From NCBI GenBank assembly GCA_947476185.1, contig CANJPX010000011.1, positions 1 to 64,000 on the forward strand: a stretch of 64,000 nt of DNA, in the 5' to 3' direction. Below the pieces are notes generated by a model. The model saw nothing but the letters and a program-made list of their open reading frames with translations. It did not search any database and was not told the origin of the DNA. Positions within the stretch are counted from its first letter, which is position 1; each line of letters starts with the position of its first letter. This stretch comes from Bacteroidota bacterium. Lineage in GTDB: Bacteria > Bacteroidota > Bacteroidia > 2-12-FULL-35-15. Position numbers and translations under genes: made by a program. Shown one piece after another: positions 28,994 through 37,681 of the stretch.

Positions 28994-29040
28994 GATGGTT
29001 AATAATTATTGAACACTTTCGCCAACAACTATTAACCATC
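28994..29040 (-). terminator. Rho-independent terminator after queA
   Basis: The 11-bp outer arms (28994-29004 and 29030-29040) extend inward through a further seven pairs with G-U wobbles. On the minus strand the stem is followed by eight T residues, 14 bp after the queA stop. Confidence 0.9.
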
Positions 29041-29054
29041 CACTAACAACTATA

Positions 29055-30104
29055 TTATAATATTAACATTGCATCTCCATAGGTATAGAAATGATATTTT
29101 TCTTTGATCGCTTCTTTGTATGCTTTCATCATCAAATCGTATCCGCCAAATGCACAAACCATCATCAACAATGTTGATTCAGGTGTATGAAAGTTTGTTA
29201 TCATACAATTTGCCACACTAAAATCATAAGGAGGAAAAATAAACTTGTTTGTCCAACCATCATACGGTTTAACATAACCATCTGTACTCACCGATGTTTC
29301 AATAGCACGCATTGAAGTTGTTCCAACACAACATACTTTTTTCTTTGTTTCACGTGCTTTATTGATAATCTTACAATCGTTTTCAGAAATATAAGCTTGC
29401 TCCGAATCCATCTTGTGTTTAGTTAGATCCTCTACTTCAACAGTTCTGAAAGTTCCAAGACCAACGTGTAAGGTAACATTTGCAAAATTTACTCCTTTAA
29501 GCTCAAGACGTTTCAATAACTCACGGCTGAAATGCAGACCTGCTGTAGGAGCTGCTACTGCACCTTCATTTTTTGCATATACTGTTTGATAACGGTCTTT
29601 GTCTTCTTCAGTTGGTGCACGTTTAATATATTTAGGAAGCGGTGTTTCGCCCATATCGTTCAATGTTTTACGGAACTCTTCGTAAGAACCATCAAACAAG
29701 AAACGTAACGTACGTCCACGGGATGTAGTATTATCAATTACTTCAGCGACTAATGTATCATCATCACCAAAATAAAGTTTATTTCCGATACGGATCTTAC
29801 GGGCAGGATCTACCAATACGTCCCATAAACGACTTTCAGCATTTAGTTCACGTAACAAAAACACTTCGATCTTTGCACCGGTTTTTTCTTTATTTCCGTA
29901 CATACGTGCAGGAAAAACTTTGGTATCATTTAAAATCATACAATCTCCATCTCCAAAATAACTCAAAACATCTTTGAATGATTTATGCTCGATCTTCCCG
30001 GTTTTACGGTGAATAACCATCAATCTAGCTTCGTCACGGGTTTTAGCAGGCGTTTCAGCAATTAATTCTTTCGGAAGATTAAATTTAAATTGTGATAATT
30101 TCAT
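29055..30104 (-). CDS. queA: tRNA preQ1(34) S-adenosylmethionine ribosyltransferase-isomerase
   Basis: A 349-residue enzyme that transfers the ribosyl of SAM to preQ1 in tRNA, making epoxyqueuosine. Visible family motifs are [23 protein letters not shown] at the N-terminus, [25 protein letters not shown] and [18 protein letters not shown]. It appears monocistronic: its own promoter at 30214, a structured leader and a terminator after the stop. Confidence 0.96.
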   Translation of the reverse strand: MKLSQFKFNLPKELIAETPAKTRDEARLMVIHRKTGKIEHKSFKDVLSYFGDGDCMILNDTKVFPARMYGNKEKTGAKIEVFLLRELNAESRLWDVLVDPARKIRIGNKLYFGDDDTLVAEVIDNTTSRGRTLRFLFDGSYEEFRKTLNDMGETPLPKYIKRAPTEEDKDRYQTVYAKNEGAVAAPTAGLHFSRELLKRLELKGVNFANVTLHVGLGTFRTVEVEDLTKHKMDSEQAYISENDCKIINKARETKKKVCCVGTTSMRAIETSVSTDGYVKPYDGWTNKFIFPPYDFSVANCMITNFHTPESTLLMMVCAFGGYDLMMKAYKEAIKEKYHFYTYGDAMLIL

Positions 30105-30124
30105 ATATTTTTTTGTTTTTTTGA

Positions 30125-30179
30125 GTAAGGTGGTCTGGAATTACGAAGCAGGACGCTCCGGCAATTTCATAAATCTTAC
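30125..30179 (-). promoter_or_regulatory. Candidate structured RNA leader of queA
   Basis: Within the roughly 105-nt 5' leader, a 55-nt stretch is markedly GC-richer than its surroundings. It can form three nested helices: an outer GUAAG/CUUAC (30175-30179 with 30125-30129), a middle AAUU/AAUU (30163-30166 with 30139-30142) and an inner GGAGC/GCUUC hairpin with loop GUCCU. An A-rich stretch follows before the ATG. I could not match it to preQ1-I or known SAM riboswitch consensus. A regulatory role is inference. Confidence 0.4.
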
Positions 30180-30213
30180 GGGATTTATTTATGTATTTCG
30201 ATTAACAAGGGCG

Positions 30214-30244
30214 CAAAAATAAGCTTTCGAAGAGGCGATGTCAA
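30214..30244 (-). promoter_or_regulatory. Promoter of queA
   Basis: On the minus strand, TTG (30242-30244) is followed by a 20-bp spacer and TATTTTTG (30214-30221), a full match to the Bacteroidota TTG/TAnnTTTG pattern. It predicts a leader of about 105 nt. Confidence 0.6.
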
Positions 30245-30381
30245 TAAAAATCGTGTTTATTTTTCTGAAATGTTTAATTGTAGGACTTTGAGACCTATAC
30301 TAAAGCCAAAAGAAAAAGAATCTAACTCCAACCTATCAATGAATTGATTCAGAAACATCTAAACATCTCTGGAATGTAGGC

Positions 30382-31101
30382 CTAAATATCGGTGGATATT
30401 TCTGTTTTTAAGCTGCTTTCAAACGCCTCAATACTCAACGCATCCTCTAATTTATATTCCCCGATACGCGTCCGGCATAATTTAATTAGATGTCCTCCGC
30501 TTTTTAATGCAAAGCCAAGATCTCTTGCCAGTGAACGAATATACGTTCCTTTACTGCAAACAATTCTAAAATCGATCTCCGGCAGAGCAATTCGGGTAAT
30601 TTCAAATTCTGAGATGGTAATTTCTTTTGGTTTTATCTCCGCTGTTTCTCCTGCTCGAGCAATATCATAAGCGCGTTTGCCATTAATTTTTATAGCCGAA
30701 TAGATAGGCGGTGTTTGTTGAATGGTTCCAATAAATTGTTTGGTGGTGGCTAAGATCAACTCATCCGTTATATGATCTGTCGGATAATAAGCATCAATCT
30801 CTTTTTCCAGATCATAACATGGAGTAGTTGCTCCGAGGTAAAAGGTGCCGGTATACTCTTTCTCTTGTGCCTGATACTTCTCGATATTTTTTGTTTGTTT
30901 CCCCGTGCAAACGATCAGTAAGCCTGTAGCTAATGGATCCAGCGTTCCTGCATGACCAATTTTCGGCTGTACTCTTTTTCCTTCCAAAATTAAAGAAGGA
31001 TGATCTTTGATCAACCACTTCATTTTATTCACTACTTGAAAGGATGTCCAACGAAGTGGTTTTTGAATAAGGATGACTTCTCCGGTTCTGAAATCTGACA
31101 T
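30382..31101 (-). CDS. truB: tRNA pseudouridine(55) synthase
   Basis: A 239-residue enzyme that isomerises U55 in the T loop of tRNA. The catalytic Asp lies in KIGHAGTLDPLATGLL near residue 54. Other landmarks are LIQKPLRWTSFQVVNK at the N-terminus, TPPIYSAIKINGKRAYDIAR and CSKGTYIRSLARDLG. It lies 6 bp downstream of uppP. Confidence 0.96.
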   Translation of the reverse strand: MSDFRTGEVILIQKPLRWTSFQVVNKMKWLIKDHPSLILEGKRVQPKIGHAGTLDPLATGLLIVCTGKQTKNIEKYQAQEKEYTGTFYLGATTPCYDLEKEIDAYYPTDHITDELILATTKQFIGTIQQTPPIYSAIKINGKRAYDIARAGETAEIKPKEITISEFEITRIALPEIDFRIVCSKGTYIRSLARDLGFALKSGGHLIKLCRTRIGEYKLEDALSIEAFESSLKTEISTDI

Positions 31102-31107
31102 GAATTA

Positions 31108-31899
31108 TTATGCAGTTAGGTGTAATCCGGTACTTAATGCGTATGCAAGAAAAAGTACTCCGAGAATTATGCGGTAATATCCGAAATGTTTAAATCCGAA
31201 TTTCGTTAAAAAGGCGATAAATGCTTTCACAGCAACAATGGCAATTACAAATGCTACAAAACCGCCTAGCAATAATATGGCAATATCTGCACTATGGATA
31301 TTATCTTTCTCTTTTAACAGATCATACCCCGAAGCAGCAAACATCGTTGGTATAGCCAGCAAAAAAGAAAATTCAGCTGCTTGCCGGCGGTCAAATCCTG
31401 CAAAAACACCACCGAAAATTGTTGCTGCAGCACGCGAAACACCGGGCACCATCGACACACATTGTATCAATCCGATCTTCAGTGCTCCTAAATAACTAAT
31501 GTCCTCCACTTGTTTGTATTCCGATCTTTTACGCTCACTCCATTTATCCAGCAAGATCAAAACAACACCTCCTACTATCAATGAAATACTAACAGTAATC
31601 GGATTAAACAAATAATGCTTGATGGTTTTATATGCCAAGAAACCAATGATCCCGGTAGGAAGAAACGCCACACCTAATTTCAAATAGATGTCCAAGCCAA
31701 CAAAAAAACGTTTGAAATAGATCAGTACGACAGCCATAATAGCTCCCAGCTGAATAACGATCTCAAAGGTATTTGCAAAGTTCGGATCTTTCACATCCAT
31801 CAGGGATTGCGCAAGGATCATATGTCCGGTTGATGATACAGGTAAAAATTCTGTAATACCTTCAATGATCGCAATAATAATAGCTTGGATGTAAGTCAT
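31108..31899 (-). CDS. uppP: Undecaprenyl-diphosphate phosphatase
   Basis: A 263-residue integral membrane enzyme that dephosphorylates undecaprenyl diphosphate to recycle the carrier lipid. The two signature segments are EGITEFLPVSSTGHMIL near the N-terminus and MVPGVSRAAATI in the middle. There are about eight hydrophobic helices. It belongs to the minus-strand block ftsX-DUF3098-uppP-truB. Confidence 0.96.
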   Translation of the reverse strand: MTYIQAIIIAIIEGITEFLPVSSTGHMILAQSLMDVKDPNFANTFEIVIQLGAIMAVVLIYFKRFFVGLDIYLKLGVAFLPTGIIGFLAYKTIKHYLFNPITVSISLIVGGVVLILLDKWSERKRSEYKQVEDISYLGALKIGLIQCVSMVPGVSRAAATIFGGVFAGFDRRQAAEFSFLLAIPTMFAASGYDLLKEKDNIHSADIAILLLGGFVAFVIAIVAVKAFIAFLTKFGFKHFGYYRIILGVLFLAYALSTGLHLTA

Positions 31900-31979
31900 G
31901 ATGTGCAGATGTGCTGATTAGTAGGTATGCAGAAAAACATTTTTGTGAGAAAATCGGTACATCAGCAAATCGGTATATC
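31900..31979. repeat. Octamer-periodic GATnTnCn inverted array
   Basis: The left part on the plus strand reads GATGTGCAGATGTGCTGATT in 8-bp units. The right part repeats the same unit on the minus strand (GATATACC, GATTTGCT, GATGTACC, GATTTTCT). The halves are imperfectly complementary across about 20 bp and can fold into a long hairpin between DUF3098 and uppP. Confidence 0.5.
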
Positions 31980-31982
31980 AAA

Positions 31983-32228
31983 TTAGTCTTTCGATTTTTT
32001 CATGATGCCATAAAGTACCACTACAAAACCTGCTAAAATAACAATTGGAGATAAAGTGATCCTTCGGAAACTAAAGATCTCATCTGCATGAAATTCATTC
32101 GGGTTTTCAGACCCTCCGCCTACCATCAGCATATAGCCGATAGCAACAATAACAACTCCAACGATAAGTATCCGATAGTTTTCTTTTGTGAAAGCAAAAC
32201 CCGGTTGTTTTTTAGTTTCTTTACTCAT
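31983..32228 (-). CDS. DUF3098-domain small membrane protein
   Basis: 81 residues with two hydrophobic helices (ILIVGVVIVAIGYMLMVGG and IVILAGFVVVLYGIM) separated by a short loop ENPNEFHADEIFSFRRI. This matches DUF3098, a Bacteroidota family usually encoded directly after ftsX, as here. Function is unknown; its conserved neighbour suggests a link to cell division or cell-wall hydrolysis control. Confidence 0.88.
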   Translation of the reverse strand: MSKETKKQPGFAFTKENYRILIVGVVIVAIGYMLMVGGGSENPNEFHADEIFSFRRITLSPIVILAGFVVVLYGIMKKSKD

Positions 32229-32298
32229 TTGATGAATCTATTTTATATCGCAAATGTAATATAATTTAAATAAAAAAAATGTTAAAAAAACTGAAGAG

Positions 32299-33168
32299 TT
32301 AATAATACAATTCATCCGATTTTAAACGCAAGTATTTGCGCACAGCCAAGGAAGTGCTTATCCAGGAGATAATGATGCCCAACAATATTACAATTCCGAA
32401 TAGAGAAGCTAACATATTAGGATCTTGTAAGTCCGCTAATTCAGGCAATTGCTTCTGAATAAAAAATAAAAAACCGATCAACATCGCTATCGCTATACCA
32501 GCTCCGTATATGCCATGCCGTATACCTTTTAACACAAATGGCCGCCTGATGAACCCTTGCGTTGCACCAACCAATTGCATTGTTTTAATAATAAACCGTT
32601 TACTGTAAATGGTTAATCGGATGGTATTGTTTATGAGCGCCAGTGCGATAAACATCAATACACTGCTGATTATCAATACCCATAAACTGATCGTTTTTAC
32701 ATTTTCATTGATACTGTTTACCAAAGATTTCTGATAGATCACTTCCTTCACCAAATTGGTTTCCAACAACTCTTTTTCGATCCAGGCCAAACTATCCGCA
32801 TTCGCATACCCGGCCTTTAAACGCACTGTTATCGAAGCCGACAATGGATTAAATCCAAGAAAATCAATGAAATCTTCTCCGATATCTTTCTGTAATTTTT
32901 TTGCTGCTTCATCCTTTGAGATCGATTGCGTAGACTTCACATAATCGGATGCATCCAATGTTTTTATCAGATGCTGAACATCCACTTCCTTCGCATTATC
33001 ATTGATAACCACCTGAATACCGATACTCTCTTTAAAATTATCAGACAGTTTGCGTGTGTTCAATATGATGATGCCTAAAAAACCCAGCATGAACAATACC
33101 AATGAAAGACTTACAATTGTAGTGATCGATGACCCTGCTAACCTTCGTTTTGAATATTTATCCGACAC
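32299..33168 (-). CDS. ftsX: Cell-division ABC transporter permease FtsX
   Basis: About 289 residues from a GTG start at 33168, which gives the usual N-terminus MSDKYSKRRLAGSS; the frame runs open to 33285 but that stretch looks non-coding. Four transmembrane helices surround a large periplasmic domain. The cytoplasmic coupling region NTIRLTIYSKRFIIKTMQLVGAT is well conserved. FtsX works with the ATPase FtsE to activate peptidoglycan hydrolases; ftsE is not in the window. It is divergent from leuS. Confidence 0.92.
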   Translation of the reverse strand: MSDKYSKRRLAGSSITTIVSLSLVLFMLGFLGIIILNTRKLSDNFKESIGIQVVINDNAKEVDVQHLIKTLDASDYVKSTQSISKDEAAKKLQKDIGEDFIDFLGFNPLSASITVRLKAGYANADSLAWIEKELLETNLVKEVIYQKSLVNSINENVKTISLWVLIISSVLMFIALALINNTIRLTIYSKRFIIKTMQLVGATQGFIRRPFVLKGIRHGIYGAGIAIAMLIGFLFFIQKQLPELADLQDPNMLASLFGIVILLGIIISWISTSLAVRKYLRLKSDELYY

Positions 33169-33291
33169 AATATTATTTTTCGTTTGTGTAAAAATATAGC
33201 TTTTATACCTTTTGCTCTTGCTTAAATAAAATTGAAATAAACAATTCAACGTTAATAACCTGATACAATTCAAAAATTCCCTCACATTTTG

Positions 33292-33299
33292 TATATTCG
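33292..33299 (+). promoter_or_regulatory. Candidate -7 element for leuS
   Basis: TATATTCG, one base off TAnnTTTG, lies 32 bp before the leuS ATG in the divergent ftsX/leuS region. Confidence 0.4.
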
Positions 33300-33331
33300 C
33301 AACCTTATAATTTCAGCAGAATAACAAATAA

Positions 33332-36300
33332 ATGGAATACAATTTCAGAGAAGTAGAAAAGCGGTGGCAGGCCTTTTGGGCGGAAAATAAAACGTTTCGT
33401 GCTGAAGACAGATCGTCCAAACCAAAATATTATGTATTGGACATGTTTCCTTATCCAAGCGGTGCGGGATTGCATGTAGGTCACCCATTAGGATATATCG
33501 CTTCCGATATTTTTGCACGTTACAAACGTCTGAAAGGATATAATGTATTGCATCCGATGGGTTACGACTCCTTTGGACTTCCTGCAGAGCAATATGCAAT
33601 TCAAACAGGACAACATCCCGAAATAACTACTAAAACAAATATTGCACGTTACCGCGAGCAATTGGATAAGATCGGATTTTCATTTGACTGGGACAGGGAA
33701 GTGCGCACTTCAAATCCCGATTATTACAAATGGACACAGTGGATCTTTATTCAACTTTTTAATTCATGGTATAATCCCGAAACGGATAAAGCAGAAAATA
33801 TTTCTACGTTAATAGAAAAATTACGGAGCAATACCCTCTCCTTTGGAGAGGGCCGCGGTGAGACATTCTCCTCTCTTTCCGAAAAGGAACAATCTGATCT
33901 ATTGTTAGAACACCGGCTTGCATATCTAAGCGATACAATGGTGAACTGGTGTCCGCAATTGGGTACTGTACTCGCTAATGAGGAAGTGAAAGATGGTGTT
34001 TCTGAACGTGGCGGTTATCCCGTTGAACGGAAGTTGATGAAACAATGGAGCATGCGTATCACCGCTTATGCGGATAGATTATTGAAAGGTCTGGATGGCA
34101 TCGACTGGACAGAATCTATCAAGGAAGCACAACGAAATTGGATAGGAAAAAGTGAAGGAACAAGTTTAAAATTCAGCCTCGCCCCTAATCCCTCTCCAAA
34201 GGAGAGGGGAAGCGAACCCGGTTATCATACTGCTAATAAAAAAATATGGGAAATATTAAAAGAGCATTCCAGAGAAAATAGAAAAAATCAAACTGAATCA
34301 GAACAAATACTTTGGGAAAAGGTTCGTGATAGCAGACTAGGTTTTAAAATAAGGAGACAACATGCAATTGATAATTTTATTGCAGATTTTGCTTGTCTTG
34401 AAAAAAAATTAATTATCGAAGTCGATGGTAAGATACATGATTCTCAGCAAGAATATGACGAAGGAAGAACATATCGTTTAGAAGAAATAGGATATAATGT
34501 TATTCGTTTTTCAAATGATTCTGTGAAAAATAAAATTGATTGGGTGTGCAGCGAAATTGTTAAGGCGTTGCAATCACCCCTCTCCTTTGGAGAGGGGCAA
34601 GGGGGTGAGGCTTTTATTGAAGTATTTACCACAAGACCCGACACGATCTTCGGAGTTTCTTTTGTTACGCTTGCTCCGGAGCATGAATTAGTTTCACAAC
34701 TTACCACACCTCAACAAAAAAAAACAGTTGATGAATATATCCTGTTTGCAAAAAATCGCAGTGAACGCGAACGAATGGCGGATGTAAAAAAGATATCCGG
34801 AGTTTTTACCGGAGCCTATGTTCTTCATCCCTTCACCGGAAAACAAATTCCGATCTGGATCGGTGATTATGTGTTGGCCGGTTACGGAACAGGCGCTGTA
34901 ATGGCGGTTCCCGGACACGACTCGCGCGACTATGCCTTTGCAAAACATTTTGAAATTGATATTATTCAAGTTGTTCTCCCCCCTTCTCCTTTGGAGAAGG
35001 GGCCGGGGGATGAGGCCTACGATGCAAAGGAAGGCAAATTAATAAATTCCGATTTCTTAAATGGATTGGAAGTGAAAGCAGCTGTTAAAAAAGCAATTGC
35101 TGTTATTGAAGAAAAATCTTTAGGAAAAGGCAAAACGAATTTCCGTTTGCGCGATGCTGTTTTTGGCCGTCAACGTTATTGGGGTGAACCAATTCCTGTA
35201 TATTATGAAAATGGTATTCCGAAAGTTTTAGATGAAAATGAATTGCCATTAGTACTTCCTGAAGTAGATAAATATTTACCAACCGAAAGCGGTGAACCAC
35301 CATTGGCACGTGCTACAAATTGGAAGTACAGGCCAAAATCCTCCTTCGAAGGGGGCAAGGGGGATGATGCCTATGCATACGAACATTCTACAATGCCCGG
35401 ATGGGCAGGCTCATCCTGGTATTTTTTACGATACATGGATGCACACAACCGGAAAGAATTTGTGAGCAAAGAAGCCGTTGATTATTGGCAAAATGTTGAC
35501 CTATACATTGGTGGTGCAGAACATGCAACAGGACATTTATTATACGTTCGTTTCTGGACAAAATTTTTAAATGATCTTGGATTAATTCCTTTTTCAGAAC
35601 CCGCTAAGAAGTTGATCAATCAAGGGATGATACAGGGGGTGAGTAGTTTTGTATACAGAATAGAAAATTCAAATAAATTTGTTTCAATTGGCTTAAAAAA
35701 AGATTTTGAAACTACAGCACTTCACGTTGACGTAAATATTGTAAACAACAATACATTAGATATAGACGCTTTCAAAAACTGGAGAGAAGAATATAAGGAT
35801 GCAGAATTTATTTTGGAAGATGGGAAATACATCTGCGGAAGTGAAGTAGAAAAAATGTCCAAATCGAAATGGAATGTTGTGAGTCCGGATCTGATGGTTG
35901 AACAATACGGCGCAGACTGTTTGCGCTTATATGAAATGTTCCTCGGTCCGCTTGAACTTTCCAAACCATGGAATACAAACGGAATTTCAGGTGTTTCAAA
36001 TTTCATCCGTAAACTTTGGAGGTTGTATCAAAAGGACGAGACATTTTCTGTTTCCAACGAAGCTGCAACAAAACCGGAACTAAAAGCATTACACAAAACC
36101 ATCAAAAAGATCATTCATGATATTGAAAATTTCTCTTTCAATACTTCTGTGAGTAGCTTTATGATCTGTGTAAACGAATTAACAGATCTGAAATGCAATA
36201 AACGTGAAATTTTAGAACCGCTAGCCATCATCATTGCTCCGTATGCACCTCATCTTGCAGAAGAACTCTGGAAAAACTTGGGTCATGCAGAAACGATCAC

Positions 36301-36532
36301 CTACGCTGCTTTCCCTGAATGTATCGAATCGTACCTCGTTGAAAGCACTTTCAGTTATCCCGTTTCCTTTAACGGGAAAACGCGCTTTTTTCAGGAATAC
36401 GACCTTTCATTGAACAAAGAACAAATAGAAAAAGAAGTATTGACCCTTGAACAAACTCAGAAATACCTAGATGGAAAAGCACCTAAAAAGGTCATCGTGG
36501 TTCACAATAAGATCATAAATATTGTCGTTTAA
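33332..36532 (+). CDS. leuS: Leucyl-tRNA synthetase with in-frame palindromes and a DUF559 nuclease insertion
   Basis: 1066 residues, well above the 920-950 usual in Bacteroidota. Class I synthetase that charges tRNA-Leu. All key motifs are present: HVGH in [21 protein letters not shown] before the CP1 editing domain, the editing motifs FTTRPDT and [17 protein letters not shown] and [10 protein letters not shown]. Five GC-rich repeats are translated in frame at about residues 168-178, 282-294, 416-427, 549-562 and 670-680. Residues about 303-414 form a DUF559/Vsr-like nuclease domain. All insertions fall in variable surface loops, so the enzyme may still be active. A frameshift or assembly artefact is unlikely because the frame is intact throughout. 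Confidence 0.95.
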   Translation: MEYNFREVEKRWQAFWAENKTFRAEDRSSKPKYYVLDMFPYPSGAGLHVGHPLGYIASDIFARYKRLKGYNVLHPMGYDSFGLPAEQYAIQTGQHPEITTKTNIARYREQLDKIGFSFDWDREVRTSNPDYYKWTQWIFIQLFNSWYNPETDKAENISTLIEKLRSNTLSFGEGRGETFSSLSEKEQSDLLLEHRLAYLSDTMVNWCPQLGTVLANEEVKDGVSERGGYPVERKLMKQWSMRITAYADRLLKGLDGIDWTESIKEAQRNWIGKSEGTSLKFSLAPNPSPKERGSEPGYHTANKKIWEILKEHSRENRKNQTESEQILWEKVRDSRLGFKIRRQHAIDNFIADFACLEKKLIIEVDGKIHDSQQEYDEGRTYRLEEIGYNVIRFSNDSVKNKIDWVCSEIVKALQSPLSFGEGQGGEAFIEVFTTRPDTIFGVSFVTLAPEHELVSQLTTPQQKKTVDEYILFAKNRSERERMADVKKISGVFTGAYVLHPFTGKQIPIWIGDYVLAGYGTGAVMAVPGHDSRDYAFAKHFEIDIIQVVLPPSPLEKGPGDEAYDAKEGKLINSDFLNGLEVKAAVKKAIAVIEEKSLGKGKTNFRLRDAVFGRQRYWGEPIPVYYENGIPKVLDENELPLVLPEVDKYLPTESGEPPLARATNWKYRPKSSFEGGKGDDAYAYEHSTMPGWAGSSWYFLRYMDAHNRKEFVSKEAVDYWQNVDLYIGGAEHATGHLLYVRFWTKFLNDLGLIPFSEPAKKLINQGMIQGVSSFVYRIENSNKFVSIGLKKDFETTALHVDVNIVNNNTLDIDAFKNWREEYKDAEFILEDGKYICGSEVEKMSKSKWNVVSPDLMVEQYGADCLRLYEMFLGPLELSKPWNTNGISGVSNFIRKLWRLYQKDETFSVSNEAATKPELKALHKTIKKIIHDIENFSFNTSVSSFMICVNELTDLKCNKREILEPLAIIIAPYAPHLAEELWKNLGHAETITYAAFPECIESYLVESTFSYPVSFNGKTRFFQEYDLSLNKEQIEKEVLTLEQTQKYLDGKAPKKVIVVHNKIINIVV
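33834..33863 (+). repeat. Palindromic repeat A inside leuS (CTCTCC-TTT-GGAGAG class)
   Basis: CCCTCTCC (33834-33841), TTT, GGAGAGGG (33845-33852), then a GC-rich tail CCGCGGTGAGA. It is read in the leuS frame as [11 protein letters not shown], in the variable stretch before the [15 protein letters not shown] motif. Confidence 0.88.
34177..34210 (-). repeat. Palindromic repeat B inside leuS, inverted, left boundary of nuclease insert
   Basis: Tail CCTCGCCCCTAAT followed by CCCTCTCC-AAA-GGAGAGGG (34190-34208). The orientation is opposite to repeats A and C. The leuS frame reads it as [12 protein letters not shown]. It forms the left end of the DUF559 insertion. Confidence 0.88.
34577..34610 (+). 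repeat. Palindromic repeat C inside leuS, right boundary of nuclease insert
   Basis: CCCCTCTCC (34577-34585), TTT, GGAGAGGGG (34589-34597), then CAAGGGGGTGAGG. It is the same class as A and the inverted partner of B. Read as [13 protein letters not shown], it ends directly before the [11 protein letters not shown] editing motif. Confidence 0.9.
34980..35015 (+). repeat. Palindromic repeat D inside leuS (CTTCTCC-TTT-GGAGAAG class)
   Basis: CCCCTTCTCC (34980-34989), TTT, GGAGAAGGGG (34993-35002), then CCGGGGGATGAGG. Perfect 10-bp stem. Read as [13 protein letters not shown] in the late part of the CP1 domain, before the [14 protein letters not shown] motif. Confidence 0.9.
35340..35368 (+). 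repeat. Palindromic repeat E inside leuS (CTTCGAAG class)
   Basis: CCTCCTTCGAAGGGGG (35340-35355, one G-T wobble) followed by CAAGGGGGATGATG. It belongs to the same class as the intergenic copy at 11861-11890. The leuS frame reads [11 protein letters not shown], just before the [13 protein letters not shown] motif. Confidence 0.85.
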
Positions 36533-36553
36533 AGATAAACGCGGTAAATAATT

Positions 36554-36584
36554 GAAAAAGGAGCGTTTTTAATGCTCCTTTTTC
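36554..36584 (+). terminator. Rho-independent terminator after leuS
   Basis: GAAAAAGGAGC and GCTCCTTTTTC pair over 11 bp with a 9-nt loop, 21 bp after the leuS stop. Confidence 0.9.
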
Positions 36585-36672
36585 CGTTTCTAACCTTTTG
36601 ATACCCTATTTCGTAAAAAAACCAGGATTTGGCATAAGGTTTGGATTAGTCTATTCAACTAAACTCAATACA

Positions 36673-37497
36673 ATGAAAAAGTTTGTTTTAATAGGAACAG
36701 TAACAATGATTGCAGGTATTGCCTGTTTATCATTTCAGAAAGAAAAAGAATTGCCTCAGGTAAACATTGAAGGTCCTGTAAAAGAACTTCCAATAGTAAA
36801 TAATGAAGCATTCAAACGTGGTGAATTATTAACCTTCCGTATGCACTACGGGATCATTGAGGCTGGTATTGCAACGCTCGGAATTACAGAAGAGGCAAGA
36901 GAAATTGCCGGAAGAAAAACATATCACGTAGTTGGATTAGGTGAATCAAGAGGTGCTTTCGACTTTTTTTATAAAGTACGTGACCGATACGAAACATTCA
37001 TTGATGAAAAATCGATTGTGCCTTGGGTTTTCTTGCGTCACGTGAATGAAGGCGGTTATACCATCAATCAAAGTTATGTGTTCAACCGTTATAGCGAAAA
37101 TGTAAATGTCGGGAATGGTGAAACATTCAAAGTTGAACCGAACATGCAAGATATGTTATCAGCTTTTTATGCAGCCCGCAATTTAGATCTGGGGGGTGCA
37201 AAACCAGGCGAAACATATGCTATCAATTGTTTTATGGATAAAGAAGTTTGGCCCTTAAAAGTAAAATTCATCGGCCGTGAAACAATTACTACCGATCTTG
37301 GAACATTCAAATGCCTGAAATACAGACCTATTGTTCAACAAGGTCGTGTTTTTAAACATGAAGAAGATGTGAATATCTGGATTACAGACGATAAAAATCA
37401 CATTCCTGTTTTAGGTCAAGCCGATGTTTTAGTAGGTTCTATCAAAGCAGAACTAAAATCCTATAAAGGTTTAGCAAACCCTGTTTCAAAAATTTAA
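36673..37497 (+). CDS. DUF3108-domain protein
   Basis: 274 residues from the ATG at 36673; the frame is open to a TTG at 36598, but the extra 25 codons cover the leuS downstream region. The N-terminus MKKFVLIGTVTMIAGIACLSFQ is a signal peptide or anchor. The core has the DUF3108 pattern GELLTFRMHYGIIEAGIATLGI, YHVVGLGESRGAFDFFYKVRD and the ITDDKNHIPVLGQADVLVGSI end. Predicted periplasmic beta-rich protein of unknown function, widely present in Bacteroidota. Confidence 0.88.
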   Translation: MKKFVLIGTVTMIAGIACLSFQKEKELPQVNIEGPVKELPIVNNEAFKRGELLTFRMHYGIIEAGIATLGITEEAREIAGRKTYHVVGLGESRGAFDFFYKVRDRYETFIDEKSIVPWVFLRHVNEGGYTINQSYVFNRYSENVNVGNGETFKVEPNMQDMLSAFYAARNLDLGGAKPGETYAINCFMDKEVWPLKVKFIGRETITTDLGTFKCLKYRPIVQQGRVFKHEEDVNIWITDDKNHIPVLGQADVLVGSIKAELKSYKGLANPVSKI

Positions 37498-37518
37498 TTA
37501 AGCAATATCCCCATATGC

Positions 37519-37557
37519 AAAAATGCCTCCCTCTGTTAATCTGAAGGAGGCATTTTT
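37519..37557 (+). terminator. Rho-independent terminator after the DUF3108 gene
   Basis: AAAAATGCCTCC (37519-37530) pairs with GGAGGCATTTTT (37546-37557), giving a 12-bp stem ending in a T run. Confidence 0.92.
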
Positions 37558-37681
37558 ATTTACAGCCCCAAAATTTGCATCATCGCGATGGAGCTGCCAT
37601 TATTAAAAAGCTCTTCCTGAAAAACATTTTTTATTATTTCTACCTTTTAACTATCTTGCAATCGATTAAAAAAAAATTACA

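Larger units (their letters stand above)
34177..34610 (+). mobile_element. Composite element: DUF559 nuclease coding segment between inverted palindromes
   Basis: A 434-bp block inside leuS. Its ends are related 34-35 bp inverted repeats (repeats B and C), with tips CCTCGCCCC on the left and, as reverse complement of the right end, CCTCACCCCC. Between them, leuS codons about 303-414 encode a Vsr-like domain: [18 protein letters not shown] with D352, then [10 protein letters not shown] with E363, D365 and H369, and a late [16 protein letters not shown]559 belongs to the Vsr/PD-(D/E)XK nuclease clan. There is no in-frame ATG in the insert, so the nuclease exists only as part of LeuS. Mobility is inferred from structure. 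Confidence 0.7.

Noticed and set aside
30125..30179. preQ1 class I riboswitch upstream of queA
   Set aside because: The compact stem, C-rich loop and A-rich tail of the preQ1-I consensus could not be aligned; only an unassigned structured leader is claimed.
33332..36532. leuS as a chimeric or frameshifted assembly product
   Set aside because: A single uninterrupted frame with all synthetase motifs in order and repeats only in variable loops is not expected from an assembly error.
36598..36672. N-terminal extension of the DUF3108 protein
   Set aside because: It starts at a TTG just after the leuS terminator and precedes a clean signal peptide at 36673.
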